The notes beneath the pieces were generated by a model. The model made no database searches. It saw only the letters and a list, made by a program, of their open reading frames with translations, and was not told the origin of the DNA. This document shows, piece by piece, positions 44,800 to 57,027 of a DNA stretch of 64,000 nucleotides (position 1 is the first letter of the stretch; every line of letters begins with the position of its first letter). The stretch comes from Scilla litardierei. Its lineage: Eukaryota; Streptophyta; Magnoliopsida; Asparagales; Asparagaceae. The DNA is taken from NCBI GenBank assembly GCA_030789695.1, contig CM061132.1, positions 157,772,817 to 157,836,816 of the forward strand, in the 5' to 3' direction. The position numbers and the translations under genes are program-made.

Positions 44800-45548
44800 T
44801 TTTAAGCTATTTCTTGGCCATTTAGTTTTGATCTTCTAAAGCTCTTATCTTTTATTTTATCAAGATCAAAACTATCTCTCTCTCAATCTCCTAAAACTTC
44901 GTCTTTACTATTTGAGATCAAAAAGATTAGCCTTAGCCTCATAACACACTTTGAGCTTCAAATTGCAAGATTGTAAAAAATTCATCTTCAAGAGAAAGGT
45001 TTGTAAAATCCACACAAGGGTGGGATGGTAAGTGGTCGGTTGTTGTAATCTGTATTTGGTTGAAAAGCCTCAAGTGTGGACATCATCACTTAGTAAGGTT
45101 GTGTTTGGTAAGTAAAACTATGTGGTTGTAGTGGAAGACCGCTCATTGGAGAAGTTGTATTAGAAATTCCTAGTATGTAAAACTAGGTGGTTGTAGAAGA
45201 TCTTAAATTGAGGCAAATTGCTATCTAGTTTGAGAGTTGATTAAAGAAGAAAATCCCAACAAGATTGGGGACTAGGCGTAGCCCACGGAAGGGTGAATCA
45301 GGGTAAATTCCTTTGTTTGTGATTGTGCTCATTTCCTCTCATTTTCTATTACTTGCACTTGAGTTATATTTCTGCTGTGCATTTTATTTTCTTTGCAAGT
45401 AGCTAGAAGTGTTGATTAAGTACCTAAGGAGGTAACTCTCTTAGGAGACTTAGGCATATCTAGAAGAATTTAATTTTTAATTAAACATTATTTTTAAAAA
45501 CACTAATCACACCCCAGTGTTTGTCTGTTATCTACATGATCCCAACAA
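44800..45548 (+). repeat. Copia-type LTR remnant
   Basis: The stretch ATTGGGGACTAGGCGTAGCC, then CACGGAAGGGTGAATCAGG and the end ...CATGATCCCAACA are typical of the R/U5 and 3' end of SIRE/Maximus-like Copia LTRs. The left boundary and partner LTR were not found. Confidence 0.5.
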
Positions 45549-46230
45549 CTTCATTATTCATATTTCAAACGTAATGATATTTAATCTCAATATATTTGGT
45601 CTGCCTATAGCTTTAACATATGTTTTACAGACATCCAAATTTAGCAGCTAATTAATTAGCATTTTAGTGACTAAATGCTAAGTCAATGTATGGTATGTAG
45701 AACTACCTCATCATTTCTATTTCAAACTAAATGATATGTACTCTCGATATATTTAGTCTTCATGTAGTACTTCATTCTTTGAACAGTCAACTCATTGCCA
45801 TGTTGTCAATCTTTGTCGATATATTTGTGTGATCAGATATGATGCATGAAGTCTTGACCTCCTGTTGCAATAATCCTTTTAGGAATTATTTAGGAATTAC
45901 CTCGGTCAAACAAAGTCTTGACCTCCTGTTGCAATAATCCTTTTTAGCAAAATGCTCGATTCCAATGTACGAAGACAAGATATGAGATGAAAAAAGGTAC
46001 GACAGACATAACATTCTAAGCTACAAACTAGGTCATAGTATGTCATACAAACTATTTGTGGTAGTTGCCAGATGGAGTTGTTGCCACACCCATGTCAAGA
46101 AACTGTGTGTTTTATATGCATGTTGTCATGCCAATACTATAAGCCCACTTACATACGCAACCTCTATGGATCCATCATCCAACAGGAATGCATAAACTGG
46201 TGTCAACTTGCGCTTATTGGGATCCTAGCC
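45549..46230. other. Intergenic sequence, probable decayed transposon
   Basis: Contains two diverged copies of a CATATTTCAAACGTAATGATA-like block (near 45563 and 45717) and a repeated GTCTTGACCTCCTGTTGCAA (near 45851 and 45915). No gene is supported. Confidence 0.5.
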
Positions 46231-47245
46231 TGTTACGACCTAAAGATCGTGATACCTCGACCTTTCTTCCAAGTTCACCCAACACCCGCAAAGTCCACCT
46301 AGCCAAACGACAAGTTCGCCCATCCTCCACGAAGTTCGCCTCGACTAATGGGTAGGGCACACTTCACCCCGAACCTCACCAGTTGCTCGCCCGCTTCCCT
46401 CCAAGCTCGCCAGGCAAACAACCAGTTTGCCCGTCATCCACCGGGAGAGACCAAGTGACTTATGTTCGGCATCGCTCCTCGAACACACCTCGACGATCCA
46501 TCGGCCCATCGAATACGACAAACGCCCTTGTACGAGAAAGTCACTGACACTTTCGCCGCTCGACAACCTGACAAAGCACCACCTGGTCGTTGCGTCGTCT
46601 AACCGTTTGGTGTTTTCGGCTCTGACACTATGACAAAGCACCCATGTTCGTTGTGCCATCTGACAAAAGCACGGCTGACACGCATAGCTCTGACATCCTC
46701 GGTCGAACTTCCGTAGTTTGACATGCCAGCTCAGTACGCCAGCTCAGCCTTATCTAACCGTCTCATTCAGCTATAAATACCCCTCCACTTCCATCGAGTA
46801 GGGGGTTGGCTAATTAATTCTCACTCTCTCATTCACTCACAAGAGCAAATATCGTCCATATATGTGTCCTTCCACCCTAGCTCGCCACGTAAGGCCGACC
46901 TACATCTAGCTCGGCCTACGTGCCCGATCCACATTCCTAAGCCCTCATTCTCACATAGGCATCGGAGAGGCTGCAGGTTGGAACCCTACTTGGCCTTTCT
47001 GACGAGATGCTCTTTGTACAGTTGAGCTCATCCAAGCAGCGAGCAACATGCGACCAACTCGAAGAGAGCGGCGAACAAGCAGCGGACTTGTAGGATTGAT
47101 CCAGAGATCCACCCCTGAAGTGCGCATGTCCTCTACACCCACAAACACTTGTAAACAACCTACCAAATCACCCCCATATGTTACCACCGTGCCATTGGTT
47201 CCCCCTCTGTATAAATTCATTGTACGCGGATCTTACCCCGCAACA
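46231..47245 (+). repeat. 5' LTR of the gag-only Tat element (1015 bp)
   Basis: TATA box CTATAAATACC at about 46771-46781; ends GATCTTACCCCGCAACA before the PBS. Confidence 0.9.
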
Positions 47246-47246
47246 A

Positions 47247-47265
47247 TTGGCGCCGTCTGTGGGAA
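47247..47265 (+). other. Primer-binding site of the gag-only Tat element
   Basis: TTGGCGCCGTCTGTGGGAA, one base after the LTR. Confidence 0.88.
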
Positions 47266-47280
47266 CGAAGGGTCACACAC

Positions 47281-49060
47281 ATGTCAAACTCCATACTTAT
47301 CAACCACAGTCCTTCCCGTGGCAAAGCCCACATGGATGAGGAGTCGCACTCTCACCAGAGGACTCTCTCGACGGACTTACCCCCTGAGGGGATGGCTGAG
47401 ACCATTCAGGCCTCAGCCCATACTCTCCAACAGAGCTTCGAGGCCTTCGCTAAGATGATGAAAGACTTCAAGGTAGTCAGAGCTAAAGCACCATCGGGCC
47501 CCTCTGAGCCCCCGAACTTGAGGAGAAACCTTCGTTCTCAGTTCGAAGAAGAAGCAGCTGCTCAGTAGAGAGGGCTTACCGAAGAGATAGTTGCCCATAA
47601 AAAACTTCTTGACGAAGAAGCAGATGCAGCCCAGCAGCAAAAGCACGACGAAGAAGCTGCTGTCAACAGAAGATGCCTGGAGGATGAGGCGGATGCCGCC
47701 CAACAAGCCCGTCTCGACGAAGAAGCTGCTCGTCGACAACTCTGCTTCATCTTCGCAGAGCACGAGAGGCTTCGAAGGGAGAACCGTGAGATCCCGAAGA
47801 TGTCGACCTCAGGCCTACGGTACATGAACGTGCGTAGTCCACCGTCAGCAGAGTCCCCACCGCTCGGAGGAGCCCACCCCGACAATTGCGCTATTCACCT
47901 GGGCGTGATGATCGTCGTCAACAAAGCTGCGACCGGAGTAGAACCCCCGAGAGACGGGGAGGGCGTGTCCCCGAGCACCGAGGCATCTCGCCAGCCAGGT
48001 ACGAAGGTATGCATAAGGGCCGAGACGGGCATCACGACTTCACAAGGTCATCAAAGTGCCCCACCTACCCCGAGGAGGCGAACCCATTGGCAAGATGGGT
48101 GACTTCTTCCCCGATATTTTTCAGGTTCAAGCTTCCCCAACTTGAGCTCTATGATGGTGCAGGCAACCCCCTTGCGCATGTGCAAAGGTATAGGGGGCAA
48201 TGGAGATCCAGGGTGCAGACGACGTGCTCATATACCAGGCCTTCCAGAACACTTTGCAGAGGTCGGCCCTAGAGTGGTACAACGGCCTGCCCTGGACCAT
48301 CAAATGCTTTGGCGAACTATCCCACAAGTTCTGCCAGTAATTCCGTGCTGGACGGATAAGGAGGAAGCCTTCGGACTATCTGTTCTTGATTGTCTAGAAG
48401 GAAGGAGAGACCATTCGGAAGTTCTTGCTCCGCTTCCAAGATGAGAGGCTCACTGTGGCGATCTGCAGGGACGAGCTCATCATGACGGCCTTCAAGAAGG
48501 GACTGACTAGCCGGAGTCTCCACATATCCCTCATCCGAGACCCGTCGATCGACTTTGATGCACTTGTCATTCAGGCAGAGAGATACATGCTAAGCGAGGA
48601 AGCCCTGGAAACAGGGAAAGAGGTCACCGGGTCAGGGCACCCTGCAGTGAGCATCGGCCCAACCTTCGGCCGATGCAGGAAGACCGACCCAGGGGCCGCG
48701 ACCAGCTGGGCCAACAAAGGCGTGATCATAAAGGTCATCGGCCGCAAGATTGACATGGCCCTGTGCGGGAGTGCGTCGCTGCCAGATAACCCTAGCAGGC
48801 GGTCCAGAGTAGGAGAGACCGAGCAGGCCCAATATACATAGCTCAATGCCCCCATGATCGAGGTATTGACCGCCGCGATGAGGGCCAGACTACTCACGGA
48901 CCAACCTCAGGGGTTGAGGTCAAACCCTGCTACGAGGTATCTGCAAAAGTATTGTCAGTGTCACCGTGATCACGGTCATGATACCGACGATTGCTTCACG
49001 TTGAAAAGGGAAATAGAGCGGTTGATTCAAGGGGGCCATCTACAAGGGGTACATTGGTGA
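47281..49060 (+). pseudogene. gag of the Tat element (several stops and frameshifts)
   Basis: Structural polyprotein. 47281-47568 encodes an N-terminal piece ending FEEEAAAQ; an in-frame TAG (47566-47568) follows, and the frame continues as a Glu/Ala-rich coiled coil (LLDEEADAAQQ...). From about 48120 the retrotransposon gag core can be read in pieces across frames: FKLPQLELYDGAGNPLAHV, then WYNGLPW, then FLRFQDERLTVAICRDEL and IQAERYMLSEE (48425-48600). A zinc knuckle, YCQCHRDHGHDTDDCFTLK, with C-C-H-C order is at 48950-49010 and is followed by REIERLIQGGHL, as in Tat gag. The broken frame excludes a complete product. Confidence 0.82.
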
Positions 49061-49236
49061 ACGAAGGCCGGCCCAAGAAGAGAGAGCGCCCCCGGGAGCA
49101 CGGAGGCCTAACCCACCCCGGAACAACGAACAAGAAGCTCCTCACCCCAAGGTCGATCAGGCGCATAACTGTGATATGCGGGGGACCGACCTCGGGTGGT
49201 GCCTCATCGTCGTCCAGGAAGGCATACGTCTGACAA

Positions 49237-49914
49237 GTGATGGCGACGGACCTTGGCACAGGGGCAAAGAGAAGAAGCGTAGCTCGACCCCCCATCTCTT
49301 TCACTGAAGATGACTTGGAGGGGGTCAAGCTACCATATAATGATGCCATCTTCATCGAAGCTCAGGTCGGGACGGCCATCATCAGCTACCTCCTGGTAAA
49401 CATGGGGAGCTCCTGTGACATCCTGTTTATGTCGACAATCAAGACGATGGGGCTGAAGCAGGCGGACTTGAAGCCCTGTACAGGTCTGATCGTCGGTTTC
49501 ACCGGCCACTCGGTCTCCATTGTCGGAATCATCACCCTGCCGGTATCTCTAGGAGAAGAGCCAAGGAATGTCATCCGGATGACACAGTTTGTTGTTGCCG
49601 ATGTCACGTCGGCATACAACGGCATCATTGGGTGGCCATTCATGACTGCCATCGTAGCTCTCCCCTCGCCCCTCTATCAGATGGTGAAGTTCCAAACTCC
49701 GCGCGGAGTTGGACAAGTGCGAGGAAGCCAAAAACAATCTCGGAGCTGCTACGCTGGTTCCACCAAGGGGAAGGAGCAAGCCTCGCAGACAGACATTATC
49801 AATATCTGGGAGATCCGTGCGAGGTACGTTCAACCACCTTGTAAAGTGCGCCTCTCTGGAGCCGATGAGAGGGTATGTTGGCCTAGGGATAATGAGGCCG
49901 GAGTCTATCTCTAG
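49237..49914 (+). pseudogene. Aspartic protease of the gag-only Tat element, active site altered
   Basis: ISFTEDDLEGVKLPYNDAI, then LLVNMGSSCDILFMSTI at the place where Tat proteases have VDTGSS: the catalytic Asp is Asn and Thr is Met. GFTGHSVSIVGIITLPVSLG and VVADVTSAYNGIIGWPFM follow the usual order. After about residue 150 the similarity to known pol ends and the ORF runs into sequence not recognisable as RT. With the catalytic Asp missing, no activity is expected. Confidence 0.82.
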
Positions 49915-50315
49915 ACTTTCGAATTAGGGCTAGGGCCACCATGCTCGAATGAAATCAGAAGTGGGAAAACTCTCGCTCGATCTCTCCCTCCCCTATTTAT
50001 AGGAATCGTCAACCAATCTCCGTCGTCGAAGCTCTGCCACGTGGTGAAGATCTGATCTCCTCTGATGCCTCGACTGCCACCTGCAGTCACGTCCACCACG
50101 CGTCGCCCTCTGGATGGCTGGTACGCTTCGATATTCTTTTGCCTTCAAGACGAAATGATTTTGACGAAATGGTGGGCGGGCTTTTCGAATTATTTATCGC
50201 CTCGACCTAAGGCTTAGGGCAAAGGCCGTCTCTTCCCCCTCCGGGCTGATGGGGTGATAGTGCGTCATCCAAACTAAGCCAGGCCTTTGCCTCAAGCTCG
50301 AATGATGAGTGCAAT
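49915..50315 (+). other. 3' untranslated region of the gag-only Tat element
   Basis: No RT, RNase H or integrase motif in any frame. CTATTTATAG at 49992-50001 is a minus-strand TATA-like site. The end before the LTR (GAATGATGAGTGCAAT) is a weak polypurine tract. Confidence 0.5.
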
Positions 50316-51252
50316 TGTTACGACTAAAAGATCGTGATACCTCGACCTTTCTTCCAAGTTCGCCCAATACCTGCAAAGTCCGCCTCGCCAAACGGCAAGC
50401 TCACCCATCCTCCACGAAGTCTGCCTCGACTAGTGGGTAGGGTGCACTTTGCCCCGAACCTCGCCAGTTGCGCGTCTGCTTCCCTCCAAGCTTGCCAGGC
50501 GAACAACTAGTTCGTCCGTCATCCACCGGGAGCGACCAAGTGACTCACGTGCGGCCTTGCTCCTCGGACGCACCTCGACGACCCTTCGGCCCATCGAACA
50601 CGACAAACGCCCTTGTACGAGAAAGCCACTGACACTTCCATCGCTCGACAGCCTGACAAAGCACCCCCTAGCCACTGCGCCGTCTGACCATTTGGTGCTT
50701 TCGGCTCTGACACTCTGATAAAGCACCCCTGGCCGTTGTGCTGTTTGACAAAAGCATGGCTGACACGCACATCTCTGACATCCTCGGTCGAACCTTCCGT
50801 AGTCTGACACGCCAACTCCGCACACCAGGTCAGCCTTATCTAACCACCTCATTCAGCTATAAATACCCCTCCACTTTCATGAAGTAGGGGGTTGGCTAAT
50901 TAATTCTCACTCTCTCACTCGCACACAAGAGCAAATATCGTCCATATATTTGTTCTTCCACCCTAGCTCGCCACGTAAGGTCGACCTACACCTAACCCGG
51001 CCATTCTGACGAGCGGCTCTTTGTGCAGTTGAGCTCATCCAAGCAGCGAGCAACCTGCGACCACCTCGAAGAGAGCGGCGAACAAGCGGCGGACTTGCAG
51101 GATTGATCCACAGATCCACCTTTGAAGTGCGCATGTCCTCTACACCCCCAAACACTTGAAAACGACCTACCAAATCACCCTCATTTGTAACCAACATGCC
51201 CTTGGTTCCTCCTCTATATAAATTCATTGTACACGGATCTTACCCCGCAACA
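50316..51252 (+). repeat. 3' LTR of the gag-only Tat element (937 bp)
   Basis: Partner of 46231-47245, shorter through several internal deletions. Confidence 0.9.
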
Positions 51253-52574
51253 ACAGCCCATTCTTCGTTTATGGGTCCATCTGAGCTCAAAGCATGATCC
51301 CCCAAAATACAGGTGCCATTGCTAATACCAACGACACATTTTATGACTCTTTTTGATGCATTTTAGAGTGTAGGACCAAAGTTTGACTACAGTAGACCTG
51401 ACAGTCCAACTTCAAAGGTAATATCGATCTGATCAGATGCATAGCGTATAACACGAATTAAGCTGCCTATCACACTCGAATATGGGATCTGCACAAGCTG
51501 CCCTTGCTATGGTTCGTAATGACAAATGTATCAATAGGTTTGCATGAGGCAGGTTTGAGAGTTTTAGAGAATAAGTTGGGTCCTTTGTGCGAAGTTTCAA
51601 GGTGATCTCACCATCGTTAACATCATCTCAACTTTATACATTTAGCTGGCCTTTCTTAAGTTTGGAAGAACTCTGAAACCATAACACGTGTCATACTGCA
51701 TAACTTAAACTCGTAGTGGTATAATTTAAAGAGGCTTAAAGGGTTGGGCATGTGTAGAGAGAAGAGCCGTACACTTAGCCTTGGGGAAGGGGGTTGAGGG
51801 GACATGGACGGTGACTTGCCGTATCGAACTCAAATCCAAGATGTTTTGCGACATGCAAATGGCCTGCAGAGCACAAGTCACGGGCACACGATTAGAGTTG
51901 TTGGATTAATTTAGCTTCATACACTGTTTTTGTTAGGTTGGATGGCAACAACTGCTTAGATTTGTTGGACGAATCTTGGTTGAAGTTGAATTCTTTGTTG
52001 AGTGGCGTGAGCTGCGTCTCATCTTTCTTAGAGGTCGAGAAAGATCATATATGGAGGCATTGTACGACTAGCCCCACTGTTAGCTTTGAGACCTTTTGAG
52101 CTCATTTGGAGTCAGTTCTGCGTCCGAAACAGAGGAGCGCTTCCCCAAAGCAACGTGGGCCCCATTTATTATTTTGTAATTTTATAGTACATCCAAATCC
52201 AGCGGCGACAGGATCCGTGGGCTTCTGGGTTTAGGCCTAAGATTCGACGGTGGGCCCAGAGTAATCCGGTCTAAACTAAATGCACGGAATGTTCAGGCTG
52301 GACCCAGTAACATTGACTCCGAACCCGACCCGAACAAATTTTTCAAACGCAAAATTATTCATACTAGTCTCGTTTACGAGGTGACAGGCTAAATGAGCAA
52401 CGTAAGGGTAAGGGATCCTCCTATGCGCAAGGACAATTCATTTAGCTAAATAAACTGCCAACTTGCACATATTCTTTTTCCTGATAATAATAGAGAACTA
52501 GAGTTTCCTCCTAAATTTTCCGATTGGATGCTGTAAGGTTGATCCATACATATTAAAGCCCCAGCACACCAAAC
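51253..52574. other. Intergenic, nothing recognised
   Basis: No coding ORF, RNA gene or transposon boundary could be supported. Confidence 0.5.
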
Positions 52575-53301
52575 TAGGGCTGTTGACGAACGAGCTTGAA
52601 CGAGCTTGAACAGGGAGCTTGGTTTTGTTCATGAACAAAATCCATGTTCAAGCTCTGTTCGTTTACTAACCAAGCTCTAAAAATATGTTCAAGCTTGTTC
52701 GTTAAGCTTACCGAACGAACGTAAACGAACGTAAAGAACATTTACCGAGCTTGTTCACGAGTAGTTCATCGAACGTTCTGTTCGTTAACAAGACTTATCG
52801 AGCTTGTTCGTGAACATGTTTGTGTTCGTGAACATACAATCAATCTTGTTCATGAACAGATTTCGAACAAACGAACGAACGTCAATTTTTTAATCAAGAA
52901 TAATAATATTTAACCATAATTTCCAATTTCGAAATCAATTAAATAAAAGGATTAAATATTTGCAGGACAAGAACAAACAAATCCAGCATTATTGCTCTAT
53001 AAATCCCATTCCAAGCATCCATTCCAAGCATAGTAAAAAAATAGTATTTGTCTAAATGCAATTTAATGTAACGAGCTTATTCACCAACACTTAATGAGCT
53101 TGTTCATGAACATCACTTAACGAGCTTGTTCATGAACATAAATGAACGAACACAGTTATGTTCAAATAATGTTCGTTTACTAACCGAGCTCTAAAAATCT
53201 GTTCAAGCTTGTTCATTAAGCTTTTCAAACGAATGTAAATGAACATATACCGAGCTTGTTCACGAGTAGTTCGTCGAACGTTCTGTTTGTCAACAGCCCT
53301 A
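52575..53301. mobile_element. Non-autonomous hAT element, copy B
   Basis: 727 bp, terminal repeats TAGGGCTGTTGACGAACG and GTTTGTCAACAGCCCTA, perfect 8-bp duplication CACCAAAC (52567-52574, 53302-53309). Subterminal GAACGAGCTTG/GTTCGTT motifs are dense. It is in inverted orientation relative to copy A at 3604. No transposase. Confidence 0.92.
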
Positions 53302-53309
53302 CACCAAAC

Positions 53310-54038
53310 CCTAGTGAATCAAATCCTTAGATTGTTTGTTTATCAAATCATTAGAAATTCAACAATTTTACTATTATATAATATAAACTTATTTCAATGA
53401 TCCTATCAAAATGCAAATAGCCTCAGGTTCACTAAATTTTTTAATGAAAGAGTTTTAGCATATATAGATAAACCTTACACTAACAAATCATCAAAATAAA
53501 TTCAAAAAATAGATTTTTATGTTGCCAATGCAAGATATTTTCATGAGCTAACATTACACATCAACAATAAAAGGAGATAAAAATATACCCGGCCTAAGAT
53601 GGTTCGAAGTGTCCATATTTTGAACATAGAAACTACACAGATACTGTACCACAAAGAACTAGACATACTCACCCACATCGGGCGTATTAAAAGACGATGA
53701 CATCAGAAAATGCAAGTTGTAACCTATTTTCTATCAAGACTGGGAAATTTACAGTATAGAGCAAATTTTGCTAGCTACCCAAAAAAGGAGCCTCCCACCA
53801 AAGGCTCGTATATGCTCAGGGGTCCCTATAAGTCCTCTTCTTCCTATGTACATTCCTCCCACTGCAAAGGCTAGCTCAGTTAGCCGCTGCTGGATTATTA
53901 TTCACATGATCTTCAACAAATAATTTTTTTTCCCTAACTCTATTTAAAACTAAAATTTTCCCCTCGATTACAAAAATTTAGTAATTACAAGCAGAGCAGT
54001 CGCTCCACAGTCGAACAACGTCACCACCAGCAATCAAT
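53310..54038 (-). other. 3' flank and probable 3' UTR of the RSH1-like gene
   Basis: AT-rich with no ORF. No clear AATAAA at a canonical distance could be chosen from several A-rich candidates. Confidence 0.4.
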
Positions 54039-54244
54039 TCAGCATTCAAGAAAATTGTGATCCTCCGAAGGATCAGACCAGCTACACCCGGCAGACCACC
54101 CCAGCACACCGAGAATTACATCCATGCCTGAGCATGCATTAACCTGCAGGCACTTATTAAATCAAGAACGGCCATAAAAATAACACGAGTGGTGGTGGTT
54201 CGGGGTTTTTTGGTTTTGGTGTGGTTGGTGGGTGCGTGGATTTT

Positions 54245-54275
<31 letters not shown>

Positions 54276-56723
54276 GGGGGGGGGGGGGGTGTGTGTGTGT
54301 GTGTGTGCGCGCGCGCGCGCGTGTGTGTGGGGCGTACCAGATTGTCATCGTTTCCTTCAATGTGAAATAATAAGACAGCCATTCCTTTCCTTCTATTGAT
54401 TTCAGCCTGTGAACAGAGAATATGAAGAATAAGGCTAAAGAGAAATGCTTAGGATAAGAATATAGAAAATGCCAAAAACGGATATGTCACCCACCACACA
54501 TGAGCATATCATTAGCCCAACGGCTGTCAGTGCGGATGTAACCTCAGCCATCATACCTGCAATGATGATTTTTAACCAATATTACCAACAGCATTGGCTT
54601 ATGCCAAGCATTCAAATGATTAACATAAACTCTGAATAGAATTAAAATGAATATGGTCCACGAAGGGGGAAAATATCAAATTAAAGTGTAGTTCTGCTCC
54701 TTTGTTCTCTCCCCTTCTTGCATCAAACCATATAAGGTTCTACCTATGTAGCATGTAATTCTATCATAAAGCCATACGGTACCGCGTATACCGACATCCA
54801 TACCGGACACCAACACTTCTTGGACACTTCTCGAACATGTGTCGGTCATTTTTCAATACTTGCCGGAGCATGTCAAAAACAGATAATTGTATACTTGTAT
54901 TTTTATAGGGCATACATGTAATTTCCTGGGTTGCATGTGTGATTTTGTGTATGCTTAAGAGAACTAGAAAAGGCAACTATTGGCTGAAGTGATAACTTAA
55001 AATTGTTTGATGTAACCTTCTATATTTTGTTTGTTATATGTACATAAATATACATAATATATTTTATTACATTATAATAGCCGTGCCCCCTACCCCATCT
55101 TTAACAAATTCATGGGGTCCCACACCTGTACCAGTACATGTATCCCATGTCTATGCTTTCTAGGGTTCTACTTTAGAGTGGTCACGAATTATCATGTTTC
55201 GGAATTTTTGTTATCAAGCAGGCATAGTATCGGAACTGTATAGCAGCACAAAACAAATTTAAAGACGATACTTCTCTTCACTACGCTCAAATTGCCAGAT
55301 AACCTAATCTTTCAGGATCGTTATCACCTAAACAAGATGTTGGAAAAGAGCCTGGCTTCTTGACATAGGTTAGTCTTCTCTGTACGAAGACTGAAGGAAT
55401 GATATCAGAAAACAAGCTAATTGTAGGATACAGTAACAGTACAGTACCAATCCAACTCTACTATAGTAATACATGCAACAAAATATAGTAGTTGAAAAGT
55501 GAAGTACAAAACATCAAACCTAAGACTTGAAGATTGTAACACATCCGCTGCATTTGTTAGGTTTAAAGGGGGCAAGAGTGTAGACGTAAGGATATCATAC
55601 AAGTGGGTTGGGAGAGGGTGGAATCACATCCCAAAATGCCCTTACATCTACTAGCCACGATCACTCCATTACTTACACCCTTCGACTTTTGAGTGTTGGA
55701 AGGGTTAACGTGGGCGAGACACATTACGCTAAACCCCTCTTGCCAAGTGGGGCCTTCATGGAAGCCCCCCAGTGATGTGAAATGCAGTGCTTATAGTTTG
55801 ATTATTTCACAAAGATATCTACCAACATGAAGCAACAATACAGACCACTGAAATATAGATAATTCTAAGTATTTACCATTAGCGCAGAAATTTTAGCCTT
55901 GCACAAGAAAACTAATCAATTTTTTTAATTCACACCCATGACTTATAATGCTTGAGGATCTATTAAATAATCATAATAACCAGAGAAGAAGACCAAAAAG
56001 AAATGCACAGCTAAGGAATCACGTGAGATCTAAAAGGAAAAGAAACTCACCTCTTCGATCAATGCATACAACACAAAACCACTGAATTGAGTGCCCTTCC
56101 AAACCGTGCCATGAAACAATTTTGCTAGCTTTCCAGCTTTCCAAACCAGGCAAGACTTCCTTATACATAGGAATGTTTGCATGAATGAACTCAGCAATAC
56201 TGTCCCTCTTGATAGTTGAATGGCCATTAATCTTAAGGCTCAATCTTTGCACATTTTTGTTGTGCTTCCCATTGACCTTGCGGACACCTATGTTATTTTG
56301 AATATGCACAAGACCATCCTGGCTCCTCTTCGGGGTAGACAGTCCATCAACCCTCCTTAGTATTTTATCCCAAATGGATTTTCTTTCTTTGGAAGAGGGG
56401 GAAATCTTCTCTTCATAGTTGCTTTGATCCTCAAGGTCGGCAACAAAGTTGTTTACCGTATCAGCAGTTATTTCAGAGGCAGAAAGTGCAGCTTGCTCTC
56501 TCAAAAACTACATGATAACAAACCAGTTAGCAAAATAATAGATGTTAGACAAGAAGAAGGCAATTGACTGTCAATATAATGTGTGGGTGCATGCGCACAT
56601 GTGCATGTGTGAGGGAGGGAGGGAGGGATGGAATACTTTCATAATCTTGTGTCTGGCACTTCGAGTCTTTGCATGTTGCAACCATTGTTGATGCCTCTGA
56701 AAAGCAGATTTGCTTGATAATGC
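54039..56723 (-). CDS. RSH1: RSH1-type RelA/SpoT homolog, 3' five exons (ACT domain), 5' part not in view
   Basis: Plant RSH1 proteins are chloroplast (p)ppGpp metabolic enzymes with HD, synthetase, TGS and ACT domains. Here five exons join without breaking frame: 56723-56637 (ALSSKSAFQRHQQWLQHAK..., just after the TGS domain), 56507-56051, 54556-54495, 54406-54338 and 54143-54039, 259 codons plus stop. All introns are GT-AG. The ACT domain starts at WFCVVCIDRRG, crosses the exon joints through MMAEVTSALTAVGLMICSCV and AEINRRKGMAVLLFHIEGND, and ends VILGVLGWSAGCSW...FLEC, matching the C-terminus of plant RSH1 as I know it. Known RSH1 proteins are near 880 residues, so about 70% is missing: TGS, synthetase and HD exons were not found between 56724 and 64000. 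Either the next intron is longer than 7 kb or the gene is truncated. The identity is secure from the C-terminal motifs; functionality is not. Confidence 0.88.
54247..54329. repeat. Compound (T)29(G)14(GT)n(GC)n(GT)n tract in an RSH1 intron
   Basis: Lies 8 bases inside the intron from the 54338 donor. Very long homopolymers; length may be uncertain in the assembly. Confidence 0.95.
54557..56050 (-). other. 1.5-kb intron of the RSH1-like gene
   Basis: AT-rich. At 54765-54880 it carries a GACACC/GTGTCGG-rich stretch of the kind often seen in plant MITE-like repeats; nothing coding. Confidence 0.6.
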
Positions 56724-57027
56724 CTAAGGGAAGAAAAACAACGAAATAAAGCTCAATATAAGGGAAAAGAATATGCTTCTACTAGTCACACAATATGAAT
56801 GAGAAATTAGTATATCGAAACAACGCAAACACACAGAATTTCATTTTTATGTGAAAACAGAAACTCACTGCAGGTGTATTTGAATTTACAACAGACGGAC
56901 ATGATCTCTAATAAAAATACTACATGTGGATTACTCCAAAGCATTTCGAAGAAATATTTAAAAAACCAAGGGCATCGCCACCATAAATTTATCCACCAAT
57001 CATGTGGATCTCCATAGAGGACACAAG

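Larger units (their letters stand above)
46231..51252 (+). mobile_element. Tat-lineage Gypsy element with gag-protease only
   Basis: LTRs 46231-47245 and 50316-51252 begin TGTTACGAC and end CCCCGCAACA. The PBS and protease mark it as Tat. RT, RNase H and integrase are absent from the 3.07 kb interior, so it resembles gag-only (TR-GAG) elements. A clean duplication was not found: TAGCC precedes the left LTR and ACAGCC follows the right one. Confidence 0.88.

Noticed and set aside
46231..46660. ORFs in the Tat LTRs repeated at 50449-50850
   Set aside because: Similar ORFs in both LTRs only reflect LTR identity; no domain recognised.
51253..51257. TAGCC/CAGCC as target duplication of the 46231 element
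   Set aside because: Offset by one base and one mismatch; not accepted as evidence.
54116..54382. ORF with TRARARTHTHTHPPPP
   Set aside because: Reads through the compound microsatellite; only the 23 codons of the RSH1 exon at its start are real.
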